A stretch of 64,000 bases of DNA from Bacillus nitratireducens (GCF_001884135.1 NZ_MAOC01000081.1:62001-126000), one strand, 5' to 3'; positions 41,667 to 50,387 are shown, numbered from the stretch's first letter. The notes: generated from the letters alone by a model not told the origin. Made by a program: numbers and translations.

Positions 41667-42929
41667 ATGGGATTTTGGAGTATGCACCGAAATATAAAAA
41701 TTAGAATTATAACTTCGTTTTTAACACGTACTGTGTCCACAATGATTTTTCCATTTATGGCAATTTACTTTTCAATAAAGTTAGGTAGTGCGATGGCTGG
41801 GGCTTTACTACTTATTAATGTAATAGCTTCATTAGTAATTGGTTTATACGGTGGATATGTTGGAGATCGGCTCGGTCGTAAAAAAGTAATGATTATCGGC
41901 CAAAGTATACAAGTCGTTTCCATTGCTTGTATGGGAATTGCAAACTCAGATTATGTAGATTCACCGTGGCTAACATTTGTGTTTATGTTAGTGAATAGTT
42001 TAGGATCTGGACTTATGAATCCAGCGACGGAAGCGATGTTAATAGATGTGAGTACACCTGAAAATCGAAAAGTGATGTACAGCATTAACTACTGGGCTAT
42101 TAACTTATCAATTGCGATTGGAGCAATATTTGGTGGATTATTATTTGAAAATTATAGATTACAATTGTTTATCGTATTAACGGCTGTTGCGGTCATTACT
42201 TTATATGTGATGGCTGTATATATGGAAGAAGTGTATGTCGCACGAAAAACAGTGGAGAAGAAAAATGTATTAAAAGATATGGCGGATAGTTATAAAGTTG
42301 TGATGAAAGATCGGGCGTTTTTAATTTTTTGCGCAGCAAGTATATGTACATTATCTTTAGAGTTTCAAATTAATAATTATTTAGGGATACGTTTGCAGAA
42401 GGAATTTGAAACGGTGCACTTTTTATTCGGGAATGGTTTTACGTTTGATTTAACAGGTATTCGAATGCTGAGCTGGATATCGGCGGAAAATACAATTTTG
42501 GTTGTGTTATGTTCAGCACTTCTTATTAAAATGCTGAAAAGCTTCAACGATTTGAAAATTTTATATGTAGGCTTATTCATTTATACAATTGGATTTACAA
42601 TACTCGGAACGAGTAATAGCTTATGGATCTTATTAATCGCAGGGCTTTTCCAAACTGTAGGAGAGATGATGTATGTGCCGGTTCGTCAATCTATAATGGC
42701 GGACATGGTGCCGGATGAGGCGAGAGGTTCTTATATGGCGATAAACGGAATGGTCTTTCAAGTGGCGAAAATGAACGGTGCATTAGGTGTTATGCTAGGC
42801 TCGTTTATTGCATCTTGGGGCATGAGTGCTCTGTACTTTATTGTTGGTATGAGCAGTATTTTATTATTTATGAAGGCAATTGGGAAAGAGAAGTATGAGG
42901 ATGAGAGGGAGGTTTCTCAGATTGGATAA
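41667..42929 (+). CDS. MFS transporter divergent from the SgrR-like regulator
   Basis: 420 residues, 12 helices. Motif A GGYVGDRLGRKK between helices 2 and 3, and GSGLMNPATEAMLIDV, FQTVGEMMYVPVRQSIMADMVPDEARG typical of the MdtG/YttB-like drug or sugar exporter group. AAGGAGGGGG lies upstream. Partner of the SgrR-like regulator by position. Confidence 0.87.
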   Translation: MGFWSMHRNIKIRIITSFLTRTVSTMIFPFMAIYFSIKLGSAMAGALLLINVIASLVIGLYGGYVGDRLGRKKVMIIGQSIQVVSIACMGIANSDYVDSPWLTFVFMLVNSLGSGLMNPATEAMLIDVSTPENRKVMYSINYWAINLSIAIGAIFGGLLFENYRLQLFIVLTAVAVITLYVMAVYMEEVYVARKTVEKKNVLKDMADSYKVVMKDRAFLIFCAASICTLSLEFQINNYLGIRLQKEFETVHFLFGNGFTFDLTGIRMLSWISAENTILVVLCSALLIKMLKSFNDLKILYVGLFIYTIGFTILGTSNSLWILLIAGLFQTVGEMMYVPVRQSIMADMVPDEARGSYMAINGMVFQVAKMNGALGVMLGSFIASWGMSALYFIVGMSSILLFMKAIGKEKYEDEREVSQIG

Positions 42930-42935
42930 AACTAT

Positions 42936-42967
42936 ATAAAAAGCGAACGAACTGGACTCGCTTTTTA
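42936..42967 (+). terminator. Terminator after the MFS gene
   Basis: AAAAAGCGA / TCGCTTTTT stem with an 11-base loop; also usable by the convergent small gene. Confidence 0.8.
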
Positions 42968-42975
42968 TATAATTT

Positions 42976-43179
42976 TTAAAACGGATCAACTTCAGCTAAG
43001 TTTGGAGTGGTACTAGGCTGTAGCAAAAGGTTTTTTAACGTTCCTACTTCAGAAAGTGCTACTAATATGTAGCCACTAATCAGTACAATAAGCCCAATGA
43101 CGCGTAACGTTTGTAAGCTTACTTCACGATTATTCGTTTCCGTTGGATTAGGGGGCGTTGAAGGTGGATTGTTATTCAT
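42976..43179 (-). CDS. Small single-helix membrane protein
   Basis: 67 residues. The start is MNNNPPSTPPNPTETNNREV, with ATGGGAGCC upstream of that ATG. A Pro/Asn-rich N-terminus, one helix (about 26-45, LRVIGLIVLISGYILVALS) and a short polar tail. Unknown family; ribosome site and terminator support a gene. Confidence 0.6.
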   Translation of the reverse strand: MNNNPPSTPPNPTETNNREVSLQTLRVIGLIVLISGYILVALSEVGTLKNLLLQPSTTPNLAEVDPF

Positions 43180-43383
43180 AAATAAGGCTCCCATCTTTTG
43201 TATTTATATATGTGTAAAATCATGATTTAACTTATGGATAGGAATTATATAGTTATTTTCACTATATGAGAACTGCCTATGAAAAGTGATTAGAAATTTT
43301 GGGACGAAAAAAGAGGCTGTCTCAAAAAATCATTAAAGATGAAGAAATGTTTCATATGGTGTTAATTTTGTTTTTTACAAATA

Positions 43384-43428
43384 AAAAGGTTAACCAAAGT
43401 AGTTATTTAGCTACATTGGTTAACCTCT
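43384..43428 (-). terminator. Terminator of the PfpI gene
   Basis: AGGTTAACCAA / TTGGTTAACCT, 11-bp perfect stem. On the minus strand it is followed by TTTTTATTTG. Confidence 0.85.
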
Positions 43429-43433
43429 AATAA

Positions 43434-43949
43434 TTATCCTAATATACGCAACGATTCTTCAATAAACGCTGGAATGTCCTCTGGTTTTCTACTTGTTACT
43501 AGCTGATTTTGGCATACAACCACTTCTTTATCATGAAAATTTCCACCGGCATTTTTCAAATCGACCTCAATGGATTTATATCCAGTCACATCGCGTCCTT
43601 CAAGTGTTTGTGCAGTGATGAGTAATTGGGGGCCGTGACAAATAGCAAAAACAGGTTTTTTCGCATCCATAAATGCTTTGCTAAAGCGAACAAAACGTTC
43701 ATCTGCACGAAGTATATCTGGGGAAAATCCGCCTGGTATAAAGAGGGCATCAAAGTTCTCTGGAGAAACATCATCAATACTTTTATCAATCACGAGTTCA
43801 CTTTTTCCTTGTTTACCGTGTACCGTTTTACCTTTTTCCATTTCAATAGTTGTTAATTTGTATCCCTTTTGATTAAAAGCTTCTACTGGCTCTGTGTATT
43901 CTGTGTCCTCGAAATAATCCGTTATTAAAATAGCAATTTTTTTACTCAT
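43434..43949 (-). CDS. DJ-1/PfpI-family protein (general stress protein 18-like)
   Basis: 171 residues. Nucleophile elbow AICHGPQLLI (Cys about 104, His 105) with the supporting glutamate in the FDALFIPGGFSPD region. Family members are described as proteases, deglycases or glyoxalases acting on damaged proteins or methylglyoxal. GGAGC lies upstream of the ATG. Single-gene unit. Length and sequence match the YfkM/YraA type of Bacillus. Confidence 0.9.
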   Translation of the reverse strand: MSKKIAILITDYFEDTEYTEPVEAFNQKGYKLTTIEMEKGKTVHGKQGKSELVIDKSIDDVSPENFDALFIPGGFSPDILRADERFVRFSKAFMDAKKPVFAICHGPQLLITAQTLEGRDVTGYKSIEVDLKNAGGNFHDKEVVVCQNQLVTSRKPEDIPAFIEESLRILG

Positions 43950-44009
43950 TGCAATCAGCTCCTTATATTATATAATCGGTTCCAGAATTGTCCTTGAGCA
44001 ACGCCTTTT

Positions 44010-44027
44010 ATAAAGTGAAACTTTAAT
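44010..44027 (+). repeat. Solo bcr1 end fragment
   Basis: ATAAAGTGAAACTTTAAT, identical to the left terminus of bcr1 copy A plus its target sequence. No other part of the element is present. Short enough that chance cannot be fully excluded. Confidence 0.4.
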
Positions 44028-44175
44028 TCATATTTTTTCATTCCCTCCAGTTCCTTTGCCCTGTTAATTTAATAAATACCCTTTTTATTAGGACGTAAAC
44101 ATGTATTATCGTTTTTGTATGTAAAAATCATAAAATATCGGTTGTTTCAGTGATTCTTGTTTGGGGAAGAAAAAT

Positions 44176-44216
44176 AAAAAAGCCAAGGAGATAATTTATT
44201 TTCTCCTTGGCTTTTA
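44176..44216 (-). terminator. Terminator of the EcsB-like gene
   Basis: AAAAAGCCAAGGAG / CTCCTTGGCTTTT hairpin after the stop codon. Confidence 0.9.
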
Positions 44217-44231
44217 AGATAATTCTTTTCG

Positions 44232-45431
44232 TTAAAACGAAGAAACGCGTTGCTTCGTTTTTGGTACAATAATAAATTTGATCCAAAGTACTCCGATTAC
44301 CATAATAATCAAAGCATGTAGTAATTGTCCTGTGGCAATGAGTATAATACTTGAAAATACAATGAGTTGAATGCTTAGCAATATAAAGATTAAGCGGAGA
44401 AATTGATTCATTCGTTTTTCAGTATCAATTGGATATAATGCTACAATAATATTTCCCGAAAAATATTTCCACAGAGAACGAAGCTGCATAGAAATCATAT
44501 ATAGGACGATATAAGCGATAGCGCCTTTTACATATATATTCGGAATAAAATATAGAGCGAAAGCACCGATCAACCCTAAGCGAATATATATACCGAAATA
44601 ATCATTACCGCGTAAAAATGCTAGTGTATGTAAATAGAAGAAAGTTGCTCGTTTTTTATGTAATAAAGGTTCAATCCAATTTGTAAGCCATTTTCTTTTA
44701 TTGACTTGCTTATTCAGTTGCGGAACATCGGTGAAAATGCTAGCAAATTGATAGAAACGAACGTCCATTTTTTCTTCTTGTTCGATTATGTAATCCCACG
44801 GTATTCGTTTGGTAGGTTGTTTCTTCGTGTATAGAAGCAGGAAAGCAAGAAGTAAGAGTAGTCCGCCTAATACGATCACATTTGCAGTATAAAACAGCAT
44901 GTAAATGATCAGGGCGTTACAAGCAATGCGAATGATAAACCATATGCTTTTTTCATAATTATCACGCCACATCCAGTGTATGTATATGTTCCACGCTTTC
45001 GTAATCATTAAAACGATAAAGATTGTACATAAGAACGGTACAGTTAATTGTAATGATTGCATAGCAAGTGGTACGAGAATAAGGAACGTAAATAATAATG
45101 GGAAAAGCTGAATGATGTAATTATATAGAAGAGATTTTTTAAAATAAGATGTTAATTTCTCTTCTAATGCAAGTAAATAGACAGCATCCGGTTTTTGAAT
45201 AAATGTGCGAATGGGACATCTCATTATAATAAATGTAAGAACGGTCGTTATGAGTATTAAAGATATTCCTTTAGAAGGAGATGTTTTTAGAAATTGAGCA
45301 TAATAATATGCACCAACGCATGAAATAAAGATGAAGCTATATAGTAAACCGTTAATCATACGTGCAAAGTATGTAATGATATTTTGAATATGTTGTTGGA
45401 AGCGACTGCTCCATAGTGATTCGATTGACAT
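44232..45431 (-). CDS. EcsB-like ABC transporter permease (orphan)
   Basis: 399 residues, about 10 helices. Start MSIESLWSSRFQQHI at 45431, with AGAGGTG upstream. The family opening (xLWxxRfxxH...) and the central soluble part PWDYIIEQEEKMDVRFYQFASIFTDVPQLNKQVNKRKWL match EcsB, the membrane subunit of the Ecs exporter that affects secretion, competence and site-2 proteolysis in B. subtilis. The EcsA ATPase gene normally precedes ecsB, but none is adjacent here, so this is probably a second, stand-alone paralogue. Confidence 0.8.
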   Translation of the reverse strand: MSIESLWSSRFQQHIQNIITYFARMINGLLYSFIFISCVGAYYYAQFLKTSPSKGISLILITTVLTFIIMRCPIRTFIQKPDAVYLLALEEKLTSYFKKSLLYNYIIQLFPLLFTFLILVPLAMQSLQLTVPFLCTIFIVLMITKAWNIYIHWMWRDNYEKSIWFIIRIACNALIIYMLFYTANVIVLGGLLLLLAFLLLYTKKQPTKRIPWDYIIEQEEKMDVRFYQFASIFTDVPQLNKQVNKRKWLTNWIEPLLHKKRATFFYLHTLAFLRGNDYFGIYIRLGLIGAFALYFIPNIYVKGAIAYIVLYMISMQLRSLWKYFSGNIIVALYPIDTEKRMNQFLRLIFILLSIQLIVFSSIILIATGQLLHALIIMVIGVLWIKFIIVPKTKQRVSSF

Positions 45432-45474
45432 GTCTTTCACCTCTTTGTTCTATTATATATGTTTTATAAAAGAA

Positions 45475-45515
45475 AAAACGAGCAAATTGCGTTATGCAAC
45501 TTGCTCGTTTTTCTT
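45475..45515 (-). terminator. Terminator overlapping the 3' end of the lysine permease gene
   Basis: AAAAAACGAGCAA.TTGC / GCAA.TTGCTCGTTTTT. The stop codon is within the hairpin. Confidence 0.85.
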
Positions 45516-46916
45516 TTCGTTATTTTTTTTCTGATCACGATTCATTAATGGATAGAAAGCAAAGCCAATTGCGAATAAACCGATTCCGAGAAGGAACGTT
45601 TTTATATCGGATGCGCCGGTTTTAATAACCCATAGTGCATAGCAAAGTGCGATAACTGCGACTATACCATCTGTAATTCTTGCCCGCATTTCATTTTTAT
45701 ATGTTTCACCAGTTGCGACTAGTTTTAACTGGAAGATTGGTGAAACGAGATATGGAATGAGGTAGGCCAGTGTTGATACGGTAATAACGAATGTATAAGC
45801 TTCCGCAATTGTTCCTGATAATGTTGAGAATAAGAACACTTGCGACATAATGTTTGTTAATCGTAGTGAATGAATTGGACTTCCTTTTTTATTTGTTTTT
45901 GCGAAGAAGGAAGGGAAGAAACCTTCTTTTGCAGCTTGATAAGGTACTTCTGAGCTTAATAAAATCCAACCTAATATTGAACCGAATAGGGAAGTAAGAG
46001 CAAGTAATGCCATAAGTTTCCCGCCGCCGTGACCCATTGCAGCGTTTAATGCATCGGCTAATGGACGTTCAGAAGCTTGTAATTTATCAACGTGAAGTAC
46101 ACCCATTGTTAAAATTGTAATTCCTAAATAAATTGCAACTGTTATTAATAAACCAGCAACAGTCGCGCGTTTTACCGTTTTGGGAGAAGTAGCTCGGTTT
46201 GATAAAAGAACCGCTGATTCAATCCCAATAAATGCCCAAAGCGTTGTAAGGGCCGCTAAATTTACTTGTGAAAGGAGACCGTGTGATACGCCTTCTTTAT
46301 CGATCATCGGTGTGTACCATTGTCCAAACTTTGAAGCTTCGAACGCAAATAACGTAACGACAATGAATAGAAGGAATCCAGTTACTTTCGTTGTTGTTGC
46401 TAAGAAGTTTAGTTTCCCAGCTCCGCTTACACCGTTTGTTAATATTAAATGAGTTCCCCAAAGTAAGACGGAACAAATAGTAAATGTAATGAGCTTTCCA
46501 ACTTCTATATCGAACGAGCCGATTGAAAATAATAGTCGCGTATCTTTCATAATCGGGAAGAAGAGTGATAAATATCCCGCGAAAGATGTAATGATGGCAA
46601 CGTTACTTGCCCAGTTTGCAACCCAATATCCCCATACCATACTGAAACCAGCCATTTTCTTTCTTTTTGGTGTTGAGAATAAAGCATATGCATGACTTTG
46701 TGGTCCCGTTGTTAAATCAGGACGACGAATTGCTAAATTACCGAAAACAAGAGCTAGCATTAAAACACCAAACCCTGTTGTTAACCAAGCTAAAGTGACA
46801 CCGAGTGGGCTTGCTGTTTGTGCTAACGTACTTGGCACCATGAAAATACCAGCGCCAACCATGTTACCGACAACGAAAGCTGTTAGTACCCAAAAGCCCC
46901 ATTTTTTTTGTTGCAT
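45492..46916 (-). CDS. Basic amino acid permease (lysine/arginine type, YvsH-like)
   Basis: 474 residues, about 12 helices of the APC/APA family: WVLTAFVVGNMVGAGIFMVPSTLAQ, TTLWAFIGIESAVLLSNRA and LSSEVPYQAAKEGFFPSFFAKTNKKG. Start MQQKKWGFW at 46916 with GGAGG 8 bases upstream; a longer frame lacks a site. A lysine riboswitch precedes it, as for B. subtilis yvsH, which makes lysine (or a related basic amino acid) the likely substrate and repressor. Confidence 0.9.
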   Translation of the reverse strand: MQQKKWGFWVLTAFVVGNMVGAGIFMVPSTLAQTASPLGVTLAWLTTGFGVLMLALVFGNLAIRRPDLTTGPQSHAYALFSTPKRKKMAGFSMVWGYWVANWASNVAIITSFAGYLSLFFPIMKDTRLLFSIGSFDIEVGKLITFTICSVLLWGTHLILTNGVSGAGKLNFLATTTKVTGFLLFIVVTLFAFEASKFGQWYTPMIDKEGVSHGLLSQVNLAALTTLWAFIGIESAVLLSNRATSPKTVKRATVAGLLITVAIYLGITILTMGVLHVDKLQASERPLADALNAAMGHGGGKLMALLALTSLFGSILGWILLSSEVPYQAAKEGFFPSFFAKTNKKGSPIHSLRLTNIMSQVFLFSTLSGTIAEAYTFVITVSTLAYLIPYLVSPIFQLKLVATGETYKNEMRARITDGIVAVIALCYALWVIKTGASDIKTFLLGIGLFAIGFAFYPLMNRDQKKNNEKKNEQVA

Positions 46917-47006
46917 AGAAAATACCTCCAAAGTTAGTATAACCAAGTCAAGCGAGGAGATATGTATGTCTTCCTGATAAGGAAGAGAAGGTCCAAACAA
47001 AACAAA

Positions 47007-47038
47007 AAAAGCACGTAATCTGCCGCTACATGCTTTCT
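47007..47038 (-). terminator. Terminator of the lysine riboswitch
   Basis: Minus strand AGCATGTA / TACGTGCT stem followed by TTTTTTTG, between aptamer and permease gene. Confidence 0.88.
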
Positions 47039-47058
47039 ATCTTATAAGAAACCCACGA

Positions 47059-47251
47059 CATACCTCTCGATAGCTCTCCACAAACGAAACGTTTGTGACA
47101 GTTCTGCACTTATTAAATGCAGACCCAGCAAGCGTGCATGGTGGACACGACTTACTTCGGCAATCATTCCTTTCTCATTTCTTCATCAATGCCACTACAT
47201 CTCCTGAAATGATACTCTTAATGACTGCAACCTCTACCTCACCGAGATACG
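47059..47251 (-). ncRNA. Lysine riboswitch (L box)
   Basis: On the minus strand P1 is CGTATCTC paired with GAGGTATG (47251-47244 with 47066-47059). Between them are GAGGTAGAGGTTGCAG, the AAGAGTAT element, GAAAGGAATGATTGCCGAAG and CTGGGTCTGC, all in L-box order. Size about 193 nt is normal. A terminator follows, so lysine should cause premature termination ahead of the permease gene. Confidence 0.92.
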
Positions 47252-47437
47252 AATGAGGATTTATGTATTAAATTAACATGTTTAAGAGTAACAAATGTAT
47301 TTTTATACGTCAATGGATATAGTAATAATCAGATTATAGAGAAGAGTTCGTTATTGAGAGGTTGGAGGGTTTGAGATGGATTCATTGAATAAATTCCAAT
47401 AAGGAATTTACTTTTAATGGGAATGGGGATTGTTTAA

Positions 47438-48292
47438 ATGATACGTGCTTATAGTGAAAAAGAAGATCGGATCGGGACATTGAATTTAATAAAAAGTATG
47501 GGGACAGAAGAAGAGATAGGTTCTTTAGATGATATTGTATCGAACTCCACGCATTTTCTTTTATATAACCAAAATGGGATTGAAGGATTCGCGTATTCAT
47601 CCTTTTATACAAATAGTAATGGAGAGTCTATTGGTCAAATAAGTGTGTATGTGGAACCTGGTTCTCGCTTGAAAGGTATTGGTTCTGGATTATACAAGGC
47701 AATAGAAGATTTAATTTCTAAAATAAAACCGGATTTTGTGTGCACTTATATGAGAATAGAATCAGAAAATTGTATTGGTTTTGCTAAGAAAATGGGATTT
47801 GAAAGATGGTGGGGATCGCTTGAATTGATATATAAGGGAGGGAGTTTTCCTAAAACCGATCTCAAGTTTATTAAGTATGAAGATATATTTTTTAACCAGT
47901 TTGTAACAATGGTACAGGAATGTTATTACGAATTGCATGAAAGGAATGATATGAAGCCGTATCTTGCCTCGGAAGATAGTATAAAGAAATACAAATTGAA
48001 CAATGAAAGTAATGTGTATGTAGCTTTAGAAAATGAGCAGCTAGTTGCATCAGTTACAGTAGGGGAAGGGACAATAGAGAATTTAATAGTTGCACAAAGT
48101 CATCAAGGAAATGGATATGGGCGTAAAGCTTTACAATTTGGTATGAACAAGTTGTTAGAAGGCGGGTATGAAGATATTAGACTCTGTTATATAGAAGGAA
48201 ATGAAAGTGCTGAGAGGTTATACAAATCTGTAGGGTTTAAGCCGTTTCATAATACGCAGGTGTATCGGAAATTTAAAAAGCAGCGGATCTAA
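47438..48292 (+). CDS. Tandem GNAT acetyltransferase
   Basis: 284 residues with two GNAT modules: residues 1-140 (QISVYVEPGSRLKGIGSGLYKAIEDL as motif A) and about 145-284 (NLIVAQSHQGNGYGRKALQFGMNKLL, ending NESAERLYKSVGFKPF). Only the second has a fully canonical Q/R-x-x-G-x-G/A loop (QGNGYG). GGGATTGTTTA precedes the ATG. Substrate unknown. Confidence 0.85.
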   Translation: MIRAYSEKEDRIGTLNLIKSMGTEEEIGSLDDIVSNSTHFLLYNQNGIEGFAYSSFYTNSNGESIGQISVYVEPGSRLKGIGSGLYKAIEDLISKIKPDFVCTYMRIESENCIGFAKKMGFERWWGSLELIYKGGSFPKTDLKFIKYEDIFFNQFVTMVQECYYELHERNDMKPYLASEDSIKKYKLNNESNVYVALENEQLVASVTVGEGTIENLIVAQSHQGNGYGRKALQFGMNKLLEGGYEDIRLCYIEGNESAERLYKSVGFKPFHNTQVYRKFKKQRI

Positions 48293-48310
48293 ATACTAGA
48301 TCAGCTGCTA
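48279..48310 (-). terminator. Terminator of gapN
   Basis: AGCAGC.GATCTA / TAGATC.GCTGCT hairpin. On the minus strand it is followed by TTTTT. It overlaps the end of the convergent GNAT gene. Confidence 0.75.
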
Positions 48311-48319
48311 CATATAAGA

Positions 48320-49759
48320 TTAAACTAAGTTTAATACAGTTACTTTTTCACGTGTCATAGACTCAAGGCTCTTGCGAATACCTTGTGCGCCCATACCTGA
48401 ACCTTTTACACCGATGAATGGGAAGTGGTCAGGGCCGCGCTCTGTGCGTCCGTTAATTTGAACAGAACCAGTTTCGATTTTGTTAGCAATTGCAAATGCT
48501 TTGTTAATGTCTTTTGTGAAGACACTTGCTTGCAGACCGAACTCTGATTTGTTAGCAATTTCAATCGCTTGTTCGTCAGAAGAAACACGGATGATTGGAA
48601 GGATTGGGCCAAATGGCTCTTCCCAAGCAACTTTCATTTCTTCTGTTACGTGGTCGATTAATGTTGGGTAAATTAAGTTGCGCTCACGTTTGTTACCAAT
48701 AACGATTGTTGCACCTTTTTCAACAGCGTCGTCAACTAAGCCTTGAACGAAGTCAGCAGATTTATCGTCGATTAATGGAACGATTGTGCTGTCTTGTTCT
48801 GGAGATCCAACTGATAGTTCAGCTACTTGCGCTTTTAATAAGCTAACAAGCTCGTCTGCTACGTTTTCGTGTACAAGTACACGTTTAATAGCTGTACAAC
48901 GTTGACCAGAGTAAGAGAATGCACCGCTTACGATGTGGTTTGCAGCATCTTGTAAGTCAGCATCTTCACGAACGATACCAGGGTCTTTACCACCAAGTTC
49001 TAATACAAGTGGAATCATTGCAGCTTTTTTCGCTAAATGTTTACCTGTGTTTGTACCACCTGTGAACGATACCATATTGATGCCTTCGTGTTCTACTAAG
49101 TAGTCACCAATTACAGAACCGCGTCCTGTCGCTACGTTTACAAGACCTTTTGGAAGGCCAGCTTTATGAAGTGCTTCCACCATTTTAATACCGCTAATTG
49201 CACCTTGAGTTGCTGGTTTGAAAATAACAGCGTTACCCATAATTAATGCTGGTGCAAGTTTTGCAGCAGATAAGTTTACTGGATAGTTAAATGGTGCGAT
49301 TGCTAATACAACACCAAGTGGTGCGCGTTGGATGATCGCAAGTTTAGACTTCGTTCCGCCAGGGAAGCTATCGCCCATCATGCTTTCTCCGTGCATATGT
49401 AAAGCTTCTTCAATTGTGTAACGAATGAAATCAGCTGTACGAACAACTTCTTTCTTCGCATCTTTATAACCTTTACCGACTTCTTTCATAATGATATCGG
49501 CAATTTCATCTTGCATATTTACGAGCTCATCAGCCCATTTATATAAATATTTTGCGCGATCTTGTAGAGAAGCTTCAGCCCATGATTTTTGAGCTTCTTT
49601 TGCAGATGCAATTGCTTCATCTACTTCTCCGCGAGTAATTGCTTGTACTTGACCAATTACTTCGTGTAAGTATGGAGATGGAATTTCGATTGTTTGACCT
49701 GAAGAGCTTTCTCTCCATTCTCCGTTTAAATAAAATTTGTACGTATTGCTAGTTGTCAT
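48320..49759 (-). CDS. gapN: NADP-dependent non-phosphorylating glyceraldehyde-3-phosphate dehydrogenase
   Basis: 479 residues of the aldehyde dehydrogenase superfamily. Start MTTSNTYKFYLNGEW at 49759 with TAGGAGG upstream. Catalytic cysteine in FSYSGQRCTAIKR, glutamate in PLVLELGGKDPGIV, Asn in APFNYPVNLS. The RTERGPDHFPFIGVKGSGMGAQGIRKSLESMTREK ending is GapN-like. It oxidises glyceraldehyde-3-P to 3-phosphoglycerate and makes NADPH, bypassing the ATP-yielding GAPDH/PGK step. Monocistronic. Confidence 0.93.
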   Translation of the reverse strand: MTTSNTYKFYLNGEWRESSSGQTIEIPSPYLHEVIGQVQAITRGEVDEAIASAKEAQKSWAEASLQDRAKYLYKWADELVNMQDEIADIIMKEVGKGYKDAKKEVVRTADFIRYTIEEALHMHGESMMGDSFPGGTKSKLAIIQRAPLGVVLAIAPFNYPVNLSAAKLAPALIMGNAVIFKPATQGAISGIKMVEALHKAGLPKGLVNVATGRGSVIGDYLVEHEGINMVSFTGGTNTGKHLAKKAAMIPLVLELGGKDPGIVREDADLQDAANHIVSGAFSYSGQRCTAIKRVLVHENVADELVSLLKAQVAELSVGSPEQDSTIVPLIDDKSADFVQGLVDDAVEKGATIVIGNKRERNLIYPTLIDHVTEEMKVAWEEPFGPILPIIRVSSDEQAIEIANKSEFGLQASVFTKDINKAFAIANKIETGSVQINGRTERGPDHFPFIGVKGSGMGAQGIRKSLESMTREKVTVLNLV

Positions 49760-49989
49760 GATTAGTCCTCCTAAAATAGCAACTTGTAAGAGTGAGTATA
49801 AGGTGATTGTAGGTGGTTTGATAATATTTTTCAAATGAAATGTTTGTGAAAACGATTTCTTATTATTTTTTTGTTTTGTATGCCCTTTCTTACAGAAGAT
49901 TCTCTTATTTCAAACGGATGTATCGTATTATGAATCCCCTTCATTTTCTTGTGATAAAAGATTATTTTATTCTATAGTAAAAAAAACAA

Positions 49990-50025
49990 TTGACAGAATA
50001 CTCAATAAAGTTGTAAGATTATAAA
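49990..50025 (+). promoter_or_regulatory. Promoter of the bmrCD leader
   Basis: TTGACA (49990-49995), 18 bp, TAAGAT (50014-50019), with TTATAA as an overlapping alternative. About 35 bp upstream of the leader ORF. Confidence 0.6.
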
Positions 50026-50053
50026 TGGAAAATAAATGAAGGGGGTGTGCGTA

Positions 50054-50140
50054 ATGATTGTAATCGTAAATGGAATGGGCTTAGCTCTGTTAAATGGCAG
50101 AAAACATTCATATCATTACGCAACCCGTACGGATATATAG
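50054..50140 (+). CDS. Leader peptide of the bmrCD operon (bmrB/yheJ-equivalent position)
   Basis: 28-codon ORF (begins MIVIVNGMGLALLNG, ends TRTDI) with the strong site GAAGGGGGTG upstream. It is bracketed by a promoter and an intrinsic terminator, upstream of the bmrC/bmrD genes. In B. subtilis bmrCD is controlled by ribosome-mediated attenuation over the bmrB leader ORF. This ORF occupies the equivalent place but is shorter. The last codons (50126-50137, CGTACGGATATA) are exactly complementary to part of the terminator, as expected for an attenuator. Confidence 0.65.
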   Translation: MIVIVNGMGLALLNGRKHSYHYATRTDI

Positions 50141-50195
50141 GGCATCTTTGTCTTATAAAAAGCGTACGTTGCGTATATCGTAACGTACGCTTTTT
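50126..50195 (+). promoter_or_regulatory. Transcription attenuator of bmrCD (terminator / antiterminator)
   Basis: Terminator: AAAAGCGTACGTT / AACGTACGCTTTTT (50157-50195). Alternative pairing: CGTACG-GATATA (50126-50137) with TATATC (50174-50179) and, after a 4-base bulge, CGTACG (50184-50189). This would destroy the terminator. A ribosome finishing the leader ORF (stop 50138-50140) would cover the first strand and permit termination. One stalled earlier would expose it and allow readthrough. Confidence 0.7.
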
Positions 50196-50387
50196 ATGCA
50201 TTTCTGTGCATATCGTCAAGCGGCGGTATGCTTTTTTTGTTTATTTTCCTTGTTACTATAAAAAATCAGAATGTGGAAGGTGGAAAAATGTGATGAAATT
50301 GTATGGCTTACGAAATGTAAATGTGATGGGTTTGGATAGCGGATAAAGAAATGTGAATTAAACGAGAACGAGAAAGGAGAGGTTATA

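Noticed and set aside
43310-43370. GAGGCTGTCTCAAAA sequence resembling an IS terminus
   Set aside because: Only one end-like segment is seen, without a matching inverted copy, target duplication or transposase remnant.
50047-50346. 99-codon ORF spanning the bmr leader
   Set aside because: It overlaps the leader ORF, terminator and second small ORF in a different frame. The product is cysteine- and arginine-rich without family features. The 28-codon frame has the better ribosome site.
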